Source of the DNA: Mucilaginibacter empetricola
GTDB taxonomy: Bacteria; Bacteroidota; Bacteroidia; Sphingobacteriales; Sphingobacteriaceae
NCBI RefSeq assembly: GCF_024808665.1
Contig: NZ_JANUBZ010000002.1
Span: 502,017-566,016 of the forward strand
DNA: 64,000 nt
Reading direction: 5' to 3'
Part shown: positions 17,447-26,492 of the stretch, piece by piece
Layout: the number at the start of each line of letters is the position of its first letter
Position numbering within the stretch: the first letter of the stretch is position 1
Notes under the pieces: model-generated
Seen by the model: only the letters and a program-made list of their open reading frames with translations
Told to the model about the DNA's origin: nothing
The model's database searches: none
Position numbers and translations under genes: made by a program

Positions 17447-17817
17447 ATGGACGAAAAAAAAATACTTGAAGCTTGCTTTAGCCTTGCAGAAGAATTGATG
17501 TGGGAAAAAGACACCTCGCCATTGGAACGACTTCCGAAACACCTCGAAGAACTCTCAGAAATGACAGATAATTTTGTTGAAATTGTAAAAAGGAATAGCT
17601 ACCAGGTTGATGGGTTACCGGATGCTCAGGAGATATTAGTGGGTGCTGTACAATATTTAACATCAATTGCAATTCCCCCTTGCGGGGAAACTATGAATGG
17701 TTTAATTATTCGCTTGCAATGCTTTTAGAAATTGCTAATCCACATGATGGTGTTGACGAAAACGGGCTTCCTTTCCTTTTTAGAATGCGAAATGGATTAG
17801 TTTCACGCGAGCTTTGA
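17447..17817 (+). pseudogene. frameshifted conserved hypothetical
   Basis: The first frame (17447-17728) encodes an acidic helical protein (MDEKKILEACFSLAEELMW...EILVGAVQYLTSIAIPP). Near 17695 the likely continuation jumps to another frame: WFNYSLAMLLEIANPHDG, VDENGLPFLFRMRNG, stop at 17815-17817. The continuation looks protein-like, so I call a frameshift. I do not recognise the family. It may have belonged with the truncated TetR upstream. Confidence 0.45.
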
Positions 17818-17988
17818 AAAGGTTTGATTTTGAGGTGCCGATAGTAATCTATTGTCTCTGCCAAATAGCTAGTGCGGAAGGTGGTATGGTCGATATGCAT
17901 GCTAGGTTTTTTTTCTTCGAAATTATGGGACATTTTTTAGTCTCGTCTTGTAGCAAACACGGATAAACATGTAAAAAAGAAGCACGGA

Positions 17989-18804
17989 TCAGGCGGGATT
18001 TGCATTCTTAAAGGCACTCGGCGATACCCCGAAATGCGCTTTAAAGGCATTGCTTAAATGGCTTTCGTCCGAATATCCGTACTCGTAAGCCAATTCAGAA
18101 AGCGTTTTATCCCGGTGTACAAGTTGATGTGCGATGAGGTTAAGCGCATAGGTTTGTACATATTTTTTAAAGGTGCTTCCGGTAGCTTTTGTAAAGTACT
18201 GATTAAAATAGGCCTTACTGATATTGAACTGTTCAGCCATCTTGGGAATAGACAGCAACCGTTTTTCTGTAATGTGCTGGTCTATAAAATTTAAGATAGT
18301 TTGGATTTTTTCTTCTTTAAGCGGTACCACATTTAATTCGGAATCTTTTGACATGAGCGCGAGCACCAATGCCAATGAACTTTTGATGATAAAATTTTGA
18401 TAGGCTGTAACTTTTCTATGTTCGGAGATTACGAGCTCCATTAATTTAATGACCTGTTCGCGGTTAGAACCTGAAAGGTTCACTTTCCGGTTTGGTGATG
18501 AAAAGCGCGTAAGCAACTGTTTAAAATCAGCATCCTGCAAGAAATCCTCAAAAAACCCTTCATGGAATTTAATTACACCTATGGCGGTACGTTCATTAAA
18601 AATAAAGAAATGGGTATCTTGGGGAGGCAGGATAAATAAATCCCCTTTTTTATAGTTATAGGTTTGATCATTGATGATATGCTGACCGCTCCCTTTGATG
18701 ATAAATTGCAATTCGTAATGGGTATGCTTATGCACGGGCAGATGCCAGCTGTCCTTTATAACAAAGGAGATCTCAAACTTTTGGGATAGATTTCGGATAT
18801 GCAT
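17989..18804 (-). CDS. AraC-family transcriptional regulator
   Basis: 271 residues. N-terminal cupin sensor domain (HKHTHYELQFIIKGSGQH, YKKGDLFILPPQDTH), C-terminal AraC HTH pair (IPKMAEQFNISKAYFNQYF and KTLSELAYEYGYSDESHLSN, then FGVSPSAFK). Divergent from the SDR gene at 18910, its probable target. It lies just right of the decayed region at 16.3-17.8 kb. Confidence 0.9.
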   Translation of the reverse strand: MHIRNLSQKFEISFVIKDSWHLPVHKHTHYELQFIIKGSGQHIINDQTYNYKKGDLFILPPQDTHFFIFNERTAIGVIKFHEGFFEDFLQDADFKQLLTRFSSPNRKVNLSGSNREQVIKLMELVISEHRKVTAYQNFIIKSSLALVLALMSKDSELNVVPLKEEKIQTILNFIDQHITEKRLLSIPKMAEQFNISKAYFNQYFTKATGSTFKKYVQTYALNLIAHQLVHRDKTLSELAYEYGYSDESHLSNAFKAHFGVSPSAFKNANPA

Positions 18805-18862
18805 CCCTGAAAGTTACAACTTAATCCTGTATTTCTGCAATAAGCAGCGTTCCTGTAAGTCG

Positions 18863-18870
18863 TAGATTTG
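18863..18870 (+). promoter_or_regulatory. -7 element of the SDR gene
   Basis: TAGATTTG matches TAnnTTTG and sits 39 bp before the ATG at 18910, inside the 105-bp AraC/SDR intergenic region. Confidence 0.5.
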
Positions 18871-18909
18871 TTTCATAAAACATAACAGAAACAATTGACA
18901 CTATAAAAA

Positions 18910-19683
18910 ATGCAACTCAGCAATAAAACAATCCTCATCACCGGCGGTGCTACAGGAATCGGATTTGGCTTTGCTCAAAACCTTATTGAAAAAGGTAACC
19001 GGGTTATTATAACCGGCAGGCGGCTCGACAAACTTCAGGAAGCACAAAACGCGCTGCCAGGTTTACTTTACTTCGCTTGTGATGTCTCTGATCCGGATGC
19101 CATAGACGAATTATTTGTAAAATTAAAAGATGAGGGAATTATCCTTGATGTGGTATTTAATAATGCGGGAGTGCTCGAATTATGGGATATTCAAACTCAA
19201 ACCATTGCATCAAAAGATGTTTTTACCAAGATTAATACCAATCTGTCCGGCCCAATCGCTATCACGCAAAAATTTATTAGGCAGGCTAATTCGGATACCG
19301 ACAATTACATCGTTAATATTTCAACCGAAGCCGCAATTATGCCTATTCCCATTATGCCGCTTTATTCATCATCTAAGGCCGGTTTGAATGCATTCACGCT
19401 GTCTTTGCGTACCCAATTAAAGAACAGTAAATTTCATGTCGTGGAAATTGTGCCACCGGCTACTGAAAGTAAAATGACAACGGTAGATATGAAAAACACG
19501 ACTAAACTTGCAGACCCTAAAATCTTCGCAAAACAGGTGATCAGGAAAATTGAAGAAGGAAAATTGTATTATGCACCCAGTAGTAATGCTAAATTGCTCA
19601 CCATCATTCGCAGGGTATTTCCAAATTCAGGTTTGAAATTGATTGATAAAATGAGTCGTAAAGAAGTGCTCGGCAAAGTGTAG
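18910..19683 (+). CDS. short-chain dehydrogenase/reductase (DltE-like)
   Basis: 257 residues. TGGATGIG (11-18) nucleotide-binding motif, NNAG, catalytic S in NISTEAA and YSSSKAG (YxxxK) are all present. The ISTEAAIMPIPIMPLYSSSK pattern and the EIVPPATES segment place it near the DltE-like branch. It reduces or oxidises an unknown carbonyl or alcohol substrate with NAD(P). A similar SDR lies at 27648. Probably controlled by the divergent AraC regulator. Confidence 0.88.
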   Translation: MQLSNKTILITGGATGIGFGFAQNLIEKGNRVIITGRRLDKLQEAQNALPGLLYFACDVSDPDAIDELFVKLKDEGIILDVVFNNAGVLELWDIQTQTIASKDVFTKINTNLSGPIAITQKFIRQANSDTDNYIVNISTEAAIMPIPIMPLYSSSKAGLNAFTLSLRTQLKNSKFHVVEIVPPATESKMTTVDMKNTTKLADPKIFAKQVIRKIEEGKLYYAPSSNAKLLTIIRRVFPNSGLKLIDKMSRKEVLGKV

Positions 19684-19770
19684 ACTGAATTATGTTTAAC
19701 GCTCGGTGGGTTATCTCAATTATTGATAAGACATCGGGACATTGTACTAACTGATACACTTACTGCCGCT

Positions 19771-19980
19771 ATGATAGAGGTACGTCTGACAGCCATATCG
19801 GATTTAACAAAACGAAAACAAACGTACAGGGTAGGCGACAACGAATATGACATACCAAAATTGCTTGACGAGCTTGGTGTGACCCTTAAAGATCTGGAGT
19901 TTGAGGTTCTCGATTTCTATGGTAAAATTCTTGAAGTTGAAGATGATGAGGTGATGATAAATTGCTTGATTAATGAATAA
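19771..19980 (+). CDS. small acidic hypothetical protein
   Basis: 69 residues from the ATG at 19771; the frame is open upstream to a TTG at 19723. The sequence (MIEVRLTAISDL...YRVGDNEYDIPKLLDELG...LEVEDDEVMINCLINE) is soluble, strongly acidic at the C-terminus and looks like a genuine protein. No family is recognised. No neighbour suggests a role. Confidence 0.4.
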   Translation: MIEVRLTAISDLTKRKQTYRVGDNEYDIPKLLDELGVTLKDLEFEVLDFYGKILEVEDDEVMINCLINE

Positions 19981-20170
19981 CCAAAGGTTTTTGAAGTCAG
20001 AAGATATGACCTTCAGCTTTTTTAAAATTATATGTCTTTACATCCCGAACAGTTTCTAAGAATTAAAATCACAAACATACCCGGATCGAGAGTGATTGAT
20101 TTCCTTGAAATAAACGATGACTTCAAACTATTTGGACGCCCATTTTATTTAATAATCACATTAGGTTCTA

Positions 20171-20233
20171 TTTTACTGATTATCTTTTCTGTTTTACTCA
20201 TTATCTTTTCTGTTTTACTCATTATCTTTTCTG
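20171..20233 (+). repeat. 21-bp tandem repeat, three copies
   Basis: Three head-to-tail 21-bp units, TTTTACT(G/C)ATTATCTTTTCTG, at 20171, 20192 and 20213. The first differs from the others by one base. In the open frame they read LLIIFSV repeated. Confidence 0.85.
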
Positions 20234-20763
20234 TGTCGTTTGGCCTTGCTCTATACAATTTTTGCTTTAATATCCATCTATAAGTGTTATGTGGAAATTA
20301 AAATTTATCAAGGCTGTCACTATACAATATTGTTAATATGCCTTTGGTTTTTAGCTTTTTTTCCTGAATAACAAAACTTGCATTACGGGTTTATAGATTC
20401 AAAGCTTTTTAATTTATCAGTTCAATTAACATGCTTATCTTATAATTAAGTATATCTAATTACATTGTTATTAAAATAGCTAACTAATCCTTTGCTGTGC
20501 AAGCAATGTTATAAAAATCTTATAATGCCATGATTCGCCAACTAATTTGGTAAAATTTGGCTGCAATGAATATATTTGCAATATTATGCATAGCATTAGA
20601 GACTAGTCTTATGTCTGATTTCTAATTCAAGTTTGGTATTATAACACATAGAATATAAATCCTAATGCTCGACCAAACTGAAACCGCCGTTAATAAAATT
20701 TCGCCAACATTTACTAGGTGATTTTGGTTGGGGCTGATAGATTAGATTTAACCATCAATAAAA

Positions 20764-20789
20764 AGTCGGCTCTGCGAAAAACCGACTTA
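20764..20789 (-). terminator. intrinsic terminator of the Old Yellow Enzyme gene
   Basis: Read on the minus strand, AAGTCGG pairs with CCGACTT around a 12-nt loop and is followed by TTTATTG, so the stem ends in a run of five T. It lies 93 bp past the stop at 20882. Confidence 0.7.
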
Positions 20790-20881
20790 ATAATCATTCT
20801 TACTCCAGCGTCATAGGCTAATTCACAAGTATGTGGGATAGCATCTATTATTGGCGAATCGAAGTTCCTAGTTTACCTTTT

Positions 20882-21997
20882 TTATTCTGATCTTGTCACT
20901 TTAGGATAATCTGTAAAGCCTTTTTCGCCACCTGAATAATAAGTTGCCTGATCTGCAGCAGCTAAAGGTAAAGCCTGAGCATACCTTTCTACTAAATCCG
21001 GGTTTGCAATAAAAGGCGTTGCAAAAGAAACCAGATCGGCTAATCCGTCTGCAATAATTTTATTACCGGATTCAAAATTAAAACCCAGGTTTGCGACAAT
21101 AACCCCATTGTAATTTTGACGAAAAAATGAATAAAATTTATCTTCCCATGGTGCAATAGGTGTATTTGCAAGTGTGACGGCCGGACCTACTATCTCCAGG
21201 AAAGCGAGGTCATATTCGTTAAGCCTATGAAGTAGATAATCGTAATCGGCAATTGTGTTTTCGTCTGGCTTGATTATGCCAGTGTTAAAAGCAGCCGGCG
21301 TGAATTTAACAGCAACTCTTTTCCCAGGAAACACTTGGATTAAAACATCAAGGATTTCAAATAAAATTCTGCTACGGTTAACTATGTCGCCACCATATTC
21401 GTCAGTTCGCTGGTTAGTCGCTGTGCTTAAAAATTGAGGGATAAGCGTAAATAACTGTGCATGTAGTTCTATACCATCAAACCCCGCTGCTTTCGCGTTA
21501 ATGGCTGCCAGATGATATTCCTCAACAGTCTCGTGAATTTGTAGGGTGGTGTAAGTCCTCGGTGTTACCGTATCTTTAAAGCCCTTCGGAGTAAATGATT
21601 TTTCCCGCGGGTTGATGGCGGATGGCCCCAGCGGCAACTCTCCGTTAAAATAATCAGGATGCGATGCTGCTCCGATATGGGCGAGTTGTAAAAAAAATCT
21701 TCCGTGTTCCTGATGAACCGCATCTGTAACTTTTTTCCATGCTTCTGTTTGCGTAGAGGTGAAGATTCCAGGAATATTCAGAAAGCCAATGGCATTTTTG
21801 CTTACCCAAACACTTTCAGAAAGGATCAGTCCTGCGCCGGCGCGTTGTGCATAATAGATGGCATGCAATTCGTTAGGGGCAATTGCTTCATTGGTTGCAC
21901 GGGCACGCGTCATTGATGCCATGATCATTCTGTTAGGAAGTGTAATATCGCCCAATTGGAAAGGGCTTAAAAGATTTTCTTTGTTTGGCTGAATCAT
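20882..21997 (-). CDS. Old Yellow Enzyme-family alkene reductase
   Basis: 371 residues, a full FMN-binding TIM barrel: LPNRMIMASMTRARA, GAGLILSES, QLAHIGAASHPDY, NQRTDEYGGDIVNRSR and ADLVSFATPFIANPDL. These enzymes reduce C=C bonds of enals, enones and quinone-like electrophiles with NAD(P)H. The substrate-anchoring HxxN/H motif reads HAQL here, keeping the His but with Leu in place of Asn/His, which may change substrate orientation. Divergent from the HxlR gene at 22130 with a palindrome between them. Confidence 0.9.
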   Translation of the reverse strand: MIQPNKENLLSPFQLGDITLPNRMIMASMTRARATNEAIAPNELHAIYYAQRAGAGLILSESVWVSKNAIGFLNIPGIFTSTQTEAWKKVTDAVHQEHGRFFLQLAHIGAASHPDYFNGELPLGPSAINPREKSFTPKGFKDTVTPRTYTTLQIHETVEEYHLAAINAKAAGFDGIELHAQLFTLIPQFLSTATNQRTDEYGGDIVNRSRILFEILDVLIQVFPGKRVAVKFTPAAFNTGIIKPDENTIADYDYLLHRLNEYDLAFLEIVGPAVTLANTPIAPWEDKFYSFFRQNYNGVIVANLGFNFESGNKIIADGLADLVSFATPFIANPDLVERYAQALPLAAADQATYYSGGEKGFTDYPKVTRSE

Positions 21998-22063
21998 GTC
22001 CTTTTTTATTCAAAGTTCCACTTATAGATACATTGCTGCAATAAGGGGGAAAAGATACCCATA

Positions 22064-22079
22064 GGGATAATTTTATCCC
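22064..22079. promoter_or_regulatory. putative HxlR operator
   Basis: GGGATAATTTTATCCC is a perfect 16-bp palindrome between the divergent OYE (start 21997) and HxlR (start 22130) genes. The flanks (ATA...CTAT) extend it with one extra base. Confidence 0.6.
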
Positions 22080-22129
22080 CTATAGCGCATTTTAACACCT
22101 ATGCTTACATTTGTAGAAAGCGATTCAAG

Positions 22130-22498
22130 ATGTACGAGAAAAAAATACCCTTGCTGTTTGATTGCGGCCTTACAATCACTAAAGAGGTTTTGGGCGGTAA
22201 ATGGAAAACCAGTCTGATATATGCCATCTCTGAGGGTATTTTACGACCTAGTGAGTTACAGCGCGCTATACCAGGCTCAACCAAAAGAGTATTAAATCAA
22301 CAACTTAAAGAACTGGAAGAGTTTGACATCCTGAGTAAAAAGATATATCACCAGCTTCCTCCGAAAGTAGAGTATTCCCTTACCGAACTGGGAAGAACTA
22401 TACTACCTATTATTAAAATGATGAATCAATGGGGTGAACAAAACCGTGTGACTTTAGAACCTGTCATTAAAGCAAGAACTGAAATTCCGGCCACTTAG
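22130..22498 (+). CDS. HxlR-family transcriptional regulator
   Basis: 122 residues. Family signature FDCGLTITKEVLGGKWKTSLIYAI, then RPSELQRAIPGSTKRVLNQQLKELE and a VEYSLTELGRTI wing. Members that control reductases often use a Cys near the N-terminus; one is present at FDCGL. Likely represses the OYE gene and itself through the palindrome at 22064. The 227 bp downstream hold nothing recognised. Confidence 0.9.
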   Translation: MYEKKIPLLFDCGLTITKEVLGGKWKTSLIYAISEGILRPSELQRAIPGSTKRVLNQQLKELEEFDILSKKIYHQLPPKVEYSLTELGRTILPIIKMMNQWGEQNRVTLEPVIKARTEIPAT

Positions 22499-22725
22499 GG
22501 CCACATATAGGAGAAAACATCTCGGTGGCCATTAATGTGGTGCTAAAAAGTGCGTAGGTTATATTTGAATATCATAAAGCATTAGGTTTTCCGTTTCAGC
22601 CTATGGTTCTTCATTTTAAAAACGGTTAATCATTCGTGATTGGAAAAAATAGATTTGTTAGACTTATTAGCTTTTTAAATTTCACAATGTGAGTAAATTA
22701 CCTTCACAACGCAATTAATAATTAT

Positions 22726-23751
22726 ATGCAACGCCAAAATTTTCTACGACTAATTATTTCATCAACTCTTTTATCTATTAGCTTAATGTCGTTTTGCTTT
22801 AACAGCATGGCACAGACAACTAGTAAAATAGATTCTTCGCGCCAGGTAACTCAAATCCTGCATACCTACGGGCTCAATCCGGCCAGCCCGTTTATAAGCC
22901 GTATCCGTGAAACTCCTGCCAGCGTAGTCAAAATGTTTACGGATGCCGGCATGTCCCCCCGAAATCATGAACTTACCGCTGAGGAACGTCTTACAGTTGA
23001 AAAGGCATTCGCCGCGCTGCCTCCTTTGCATCAACGCATATTAAAAGAACATTTGCGGAGCATCAACTTCCTGGATAATATGCCTAACACGGCACTGACT
23101 TCAACGGTGAATGGTAAGGATTCCTACCGGCTTTATGATATCACGGTACGGGCCGAAATATTACACCAGAATGTTTCGGACTGGCTGACCGAAAAAGAGC
23201 GCAATTGTTATAAGACCCAGGGCTCATCTTTAAGCATATCGGTAGAAGCAGGAACACTGGATGCAATTGTCTATGTATTGATGCATGAAGGAACGCATGT
23301 GGTTGACGGGGCGCTTGGCCTGCTACCGGTGAATGAACCTGGCCGGAAACTTTCTGAAAGTTCAACTGCCAATCCTTTTATCAGCGGCGTTTGGAGCGAA
23401 CCCACTCTTTTCGCACCGCCATACAGGAATACCATGCTGGATAGTACCAGATTTCGGCAAGGCGGCAAGGTGCTTTCAATTAATCAGGCCGAGGCTGTTT
23501 ACGAGTCGCTCGGGAAAACTCCGTTCGCGTCTCTCTACGGCACCAGCAGCCAGCACGAGGATCTTGCAGAATACCTTACGATCTATCATTTTACACAAAA
23601 ACTAAAACTACCCTTCAGGGTCATTATTCATAATAAAGAAAAGGAAGTGTTTGTATACGAACCGTTTAAATCAAAGCAGGGGAGAAGTCGGATCAAATGT
23701 ATGAAGCTTTTTTACGCGCATAGCGAACACGGATTTAGCGCCGATAGTTAA
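22726..23751 (+). CDS. secreted HExxH protein, possible zinc peptidase
   Basis: 341 residues with a signal peptide (1-30, ending SMAQ). HEGTH (187-191) matches the zincin HExxH motif, and a downstream EDLAEYLTIYHF offers a glutamate as third zinc ligand, as in gluzincin-like enzymes. I know no named family with this layout. It is monocistronic, with a shared bidirectional terminator at 23765. Confidence 0.55.
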   Translation: MQRQNFLRLIISSTLLSISLMSFCFNSMAQTTSKIDSSRQVTQILHTYGLNPASPFISRIRETPASVVKMFTDAGMSPRNHELTAEERLTVEKAFAALPPLHQRILKEHLRSINFLDNMPNTALTSTVNGKDSYRLYDITVRAEILHQNVSDWLTEKERNCYKTQGSSLSISVEAGTLDAIVYVLMHEGTHVVDGALGLLPVNEPGRKLSESSTANPFISGVWSEPTLFAPPYRNTMLDSTRFRQGGKVLSINQAEAVYESLGKTPFASLYGTSSQHEDLAEYLTIYHFTQKLKLPFRVIIHNKEKEVFVYEPFKSKQGRSRIKCMKLFYAHSEHGFSADS

Positions 23752-23764
23752 ACATTTGGTATCT

Positions 23765-23809
23765 AAAAGCCTGTAACAAAAGTTAATATTACTTTTATCA
23801 CAGGCTTTT
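23765..23809. terminator. bidirectional terminator
   Basis: AAAAGCCTGT (23765-23774) pairs with ACAGGCTTTT (23800-23809), with a second complementary block inside (AAAAGT/ACTTTT). A/T runs flank both sides, so it can stop the convergent genes ending at 23751 (+) and 23846 (-). Confidence 0.75.
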
Positions 23810-23845
23810 CTTAAATAATATAAGGTTGGTTTAGTTGAAAATATT

Positions 23846-26281
23846 TTAGTTGGTCTTAACCCTTCCGGCTTCGTCATCAGCACCGCTTGTATGAGTTATA
23901 GCCTTTACTTTACTATTGCCAAAATTATAAGTAGCGGTTAACCTGGCCACACGCGTATTGGATCTTTGCGAGAAAATGAAGTTACTAAATTCCTGACTGG
24001 ACACACCAAATCTTCTTGTATCAAAAATGTCACTTACAGATAATTTCATGTTTAGCTTTTTATGGTCAAATGAGCGGCTTACCCCCGCGTCAACACCATA
24101 GTATGGCTTAATCGCACTAACACCTTCTATATTGGCAGAGTTGTAATTTCCGGTCAGTTCACCTTTAAAGTTGTAAAACAAAAAAGTTTCTGTAGCCTTA
24201 ACTTCGAAAGCAACATTTGATTTATTCACCCTACTCCCGGCAAGCGTATCCGCTTTATACTGCTGATAAAAACCATTGAAGTCCACATTACCTGACCACC
24301 ATTTGGTTATGGTATACGGGGTGTTAAAATCCATGTTATAAACATTATAAGCGTTCAGATTGCGCCCTGTATCAAATGTTTTATCACCGCTGGTCAGCAC
24401 AACAAAAGTAATCACATTACTGGTATGGGAGTAGCCCAGGCTTACATTAATTGTTTTATTGTAGGTATAGCTTGCCTGATAGTTATCGGTGTTTTGAGGG
24501 TTAAGAAAGGGGTTGCCCTGTATAAACGTATAAGGATCAAGAAAATAGGTAAAGGGGTTCAGGTCCGCATATCCGGGCCGGTCGATGCGCCGGCTATAGG
24601 ACAAGCTCAGTTCATTTTTGCTATCAAGCGTGTGGTTAATAAATACATTTGGGAAAAAGTTAATATAATCCCTGTTTACAGTATTACGGCCAATGAGATT
24701 GCCGTTTGACTGGGTATACTCCGAACGTAAGCCTAACTGAACAGACGTATTATCCATTTGCTTGTTCAGATTAAGATAACCGGCGGTTATTTTTTCTGTG
24801 TAAATAAAGTGGTTGCTTTGTGTAGTGTCGTTTATAAAATTACCGTTATTCAATACCTGCACCTGCAGGTTGTTGTCGGTTTTTACATTGCTGTATTTCA
24901 CTCCAGCTTCCAGCTTGGTGGTTTTATCTAAAGGTTTTACATAATCAATCTTTGCCGTACGAATATCAATATTGGATGGCGTACGGTTGGTTAAAACTTG
25001 CTGGGGGTGTTGTGTGTCACCATCAGAGAAAAAAAAGTCATTGGTATATTGAGTAAATGTATTGTTGTTGTATTTTACATAATCCAGGTCGGCGCTTAGT
25101 TCCTGTCCATTGGTATCCAGCTTCAATTTATCATTAATATTAATCGCCAGGTTTTTATTAGTATTGCGTTGATCCGATTTTGTATTTACCAAAGAATCAG
25201 GAATGCCTGCTGGTGTTGATTGAATTTTGGTATTATTATTATTATTTACATTTGAACTGTTGTCGTACCCGCTTACGCTAAAGCCCACGGTGTTCTCGTG
25301 CGACGTTTCATAGTCAGCCCCAAGCCTGTAAGCATTATTGTGCGAATAGGATTGCGGGTGGCTTTGCTGATCAAAATAAGTTAATCCGTTGCTATTATTA
25401 TTGATGATACGATCTAAGCTAATATCACTTACACGGCTCGGGTCGCTATGGCTAAAAGTTCCAAATACATTCAGGTTTCCTTCTTTATGGTTCAGGTTGA
25501 TGGTGTTGTCGTCCATCAACTTTACCCCCTTAGCTACGCCCGCACTAACTGATACGCTGCCGCTGGTGCCCGATTGTTTGTTTTGTTTAAGTTTAATGTT
25601 GATAATGCCCGAATTTCCGGCGGCATCATATTTAGCAGAAGGACTGGTGATAATTTCTATAGATTGAATGGTGTTGCCATCAGTTGAACGCAGCAACGTT
25701 GCCAATTGATCTGCAGATAAATAGGTTAATTTATCATTCACCATTACGGTTACCCCCTGTTTGCCTTTTAAGCTGATGTTATCGTCCTTGTCAATACTGA
25801 CACCGGGTGCCCGCTCCAGTATATCCATAGCTGAATTACCTGCGGCTAAAATACTGTTTTCCACATTCATCACCACGCGGTCTGCCTGATGTTCTATCAA
25901 TGGTTTAGACGCCGTGATCGTCACCGTTTGCAGGCTGTGGCTTCCCTGGTGCATTATCAATACGGGGACTACAATAGCAGGGGCGCCGTCAGCGACGTAA
26001 AATGGTTGGCTTGAAGCTTTGGTATAACCAACGCTGGTTACTTTTACCAGGTAATTGCCGGGGTTAATATTTTCAAAAACATATAAGCCGGTTTCATTAC
26101 TTAATGTGCCTTTAACAACTGTTGAATCAGATACGCGTACTAAACTAACCGATGCATAGTCAACGGGCTTGTTTTGATCATCGGTTAATGAACCTGAAAC
26201 TTTTATAGCTGAATGATTCTGGGCATGTACCCCAAGTGAGTAAACGAATAAAAAAAAGAGCGTAACAAATGTTTTTAACAT
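23846..26281 (-). CDS. TonB-linked outer-membrane beta-barrel protein
   Basis: 811 residues. Signal peptide (1-20, GVHAQN), carboxypeptidase-regulatory-like domain (about 28-108, GSLTDDQNKPVDYASVSLV), plug-like domain (about 120-230, NVENSILAAGNSAMDILERAPGV then KGKQGVTVMVNDK), then a long barrel. It belongs to the outer-membrane beta-barrel family of TonB-receptor-like proteins with a short plug. Its substrate is unknown and no SusD partner is nearby. A 16-bp palindrome 69 bp before the ATG may be its operator. Confidence 0.88.
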   Translation of the reverse strand: MLKTFVTLFFLFVYSLGVHAQNHSAIKVSGSLTDDQNKPVDYASVSLVRVSDSTVVKGTLSNETGLYVFENINPGNYLVKVTSVGYTKASSQPFYVADGAPAIVVPVLIMHQGSHSLQTVTITASKPLIEHQADRVVMNVENSILAAGNSAMDILERAPGVSIDKDDNISLKGKQGVTVMVNDKLTYLSADQLATLLRSTDGNTIQSIEIITSPSAKYDAAGNSGIINIKLKQNKQSGTSGSVSVSAGVAKGVKLMDDNTINLNHKEGNLNVFGTFSHSDPSRVSDISLDRIINNNSNGLTYFDQQSHPQSYSHNNAYRLGADYETSHENTVGFSVSGYDNSSNVNNNNNTKIQSTPAGIPDSLVNTKSDQRNTNKNLAININDKLKLDTNGQELSADLDYVKYNNNTFTQYTNDFFFSDGDTQHPQQVLTNRTPSNIDIRTAKIDYVKPLDKTTKLEAGVKYSNVKTDNNLQVQVLNNGNFINDTTQSNHFIYTEKITAGYLNLNKQMDNTSVQLGLRSEYTQSNGNLIGRNTVNRDYINFFPNVFINHTLDSKNELSLSYSRRIDRPGYADLNPFTYFLDPYTFIQGNPFLNPQNTDNYQASYTYNKTINVSLGYSHTSNVITFVVLTSGDKTFDTGRNLNAYNVYNMDFNTPYTITKWWSGNVDFNGFYQQYKADTLAGSRVNKSNVAFEVKATETFLFYNFKGELTGNYNSANIEGVSAIKPYYGVDAGVSRSFDHKKLNMKLSVSDIFDTRRFGVSSQEFSNFIFSQRSNTRVARLTATYNFGNSKVKAITHTSGADDEAGRVKTN

Positions 26282-26349
26282 AAATAGTTTTGTACCTGTA
26301 AAAATGATGTGATAAAGCCGGCAGGGCTTTTGTTGATTTTGATGTGAAT

Positions 26350-26365
26350 ACTACTGTACAGTAGT
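26350..26365. promoter_or_regulatory. palindromic operator candidate upstream of the TonB-type gene
   Basis: ACTACTGTACAGTAGT is a perfect 16-bp palindrome, 69 bp before the minus-strand start at 26281. It resembles BlaI/MecI/CopY-type sites (TACTGTA/TACAGTA cores). No such regulator lies in this window, so the binding protein would be encoded elsewhere. Confidence 0.45.
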
Positions 26366-26394
26366 GGAAATTAAGCTAATCTTCAACAATGTCG

Positions 26395-26429
26395 CCGTGC
26401 AAGTTTCATAGGCTATGAAACTTGCACGG
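26395..26429 (-). terminator. 16-bp perfect hairpin after the esterase gene
   Basis: CCGTGCAAGTTTCATA (26395-26410) and TATGAAACTTGCACGG (26414-26429) form a perfect stem around GGC. It lies 64 bp past the stop of the minus-strand esterase at 26493 and probably ends the TetR-SDR-esterase group. Confidence 0.65.
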
Positions 26430-26492
26430 TAACCTGTTTATATTAATTGATGTTCAAATCCTGGCAGGCAGATCATCATATTTTTTTATGGA

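Larger units (their letters stand above)
19981..20881. other. 901-bp AT-rich region without a clear gene
   Basis: An 83-codon open frame at 20032-20283 exists, but its tail is made by a 21-bp tandem repeat and it has no recognisable family, so I do not call it. The remainder is AT-rich with many stops on both strands. A terminator for the Old Yellow Enzyme gene sits at 20764-20789. Confidence 0.5.

Noticed and set aside
20171..20233. Possible CRISPR-like repeats
   Set aside because: The three 21-bp units are directly adjacent with no spacers, so this is a plain tandem repeat.
20032..20283. 83-codon ORF containing LLIIFSV repeats
   Set aside because: Its hydrophobic part is produced by a 21-bp DNA tandem repeat and nothing else supports coding.
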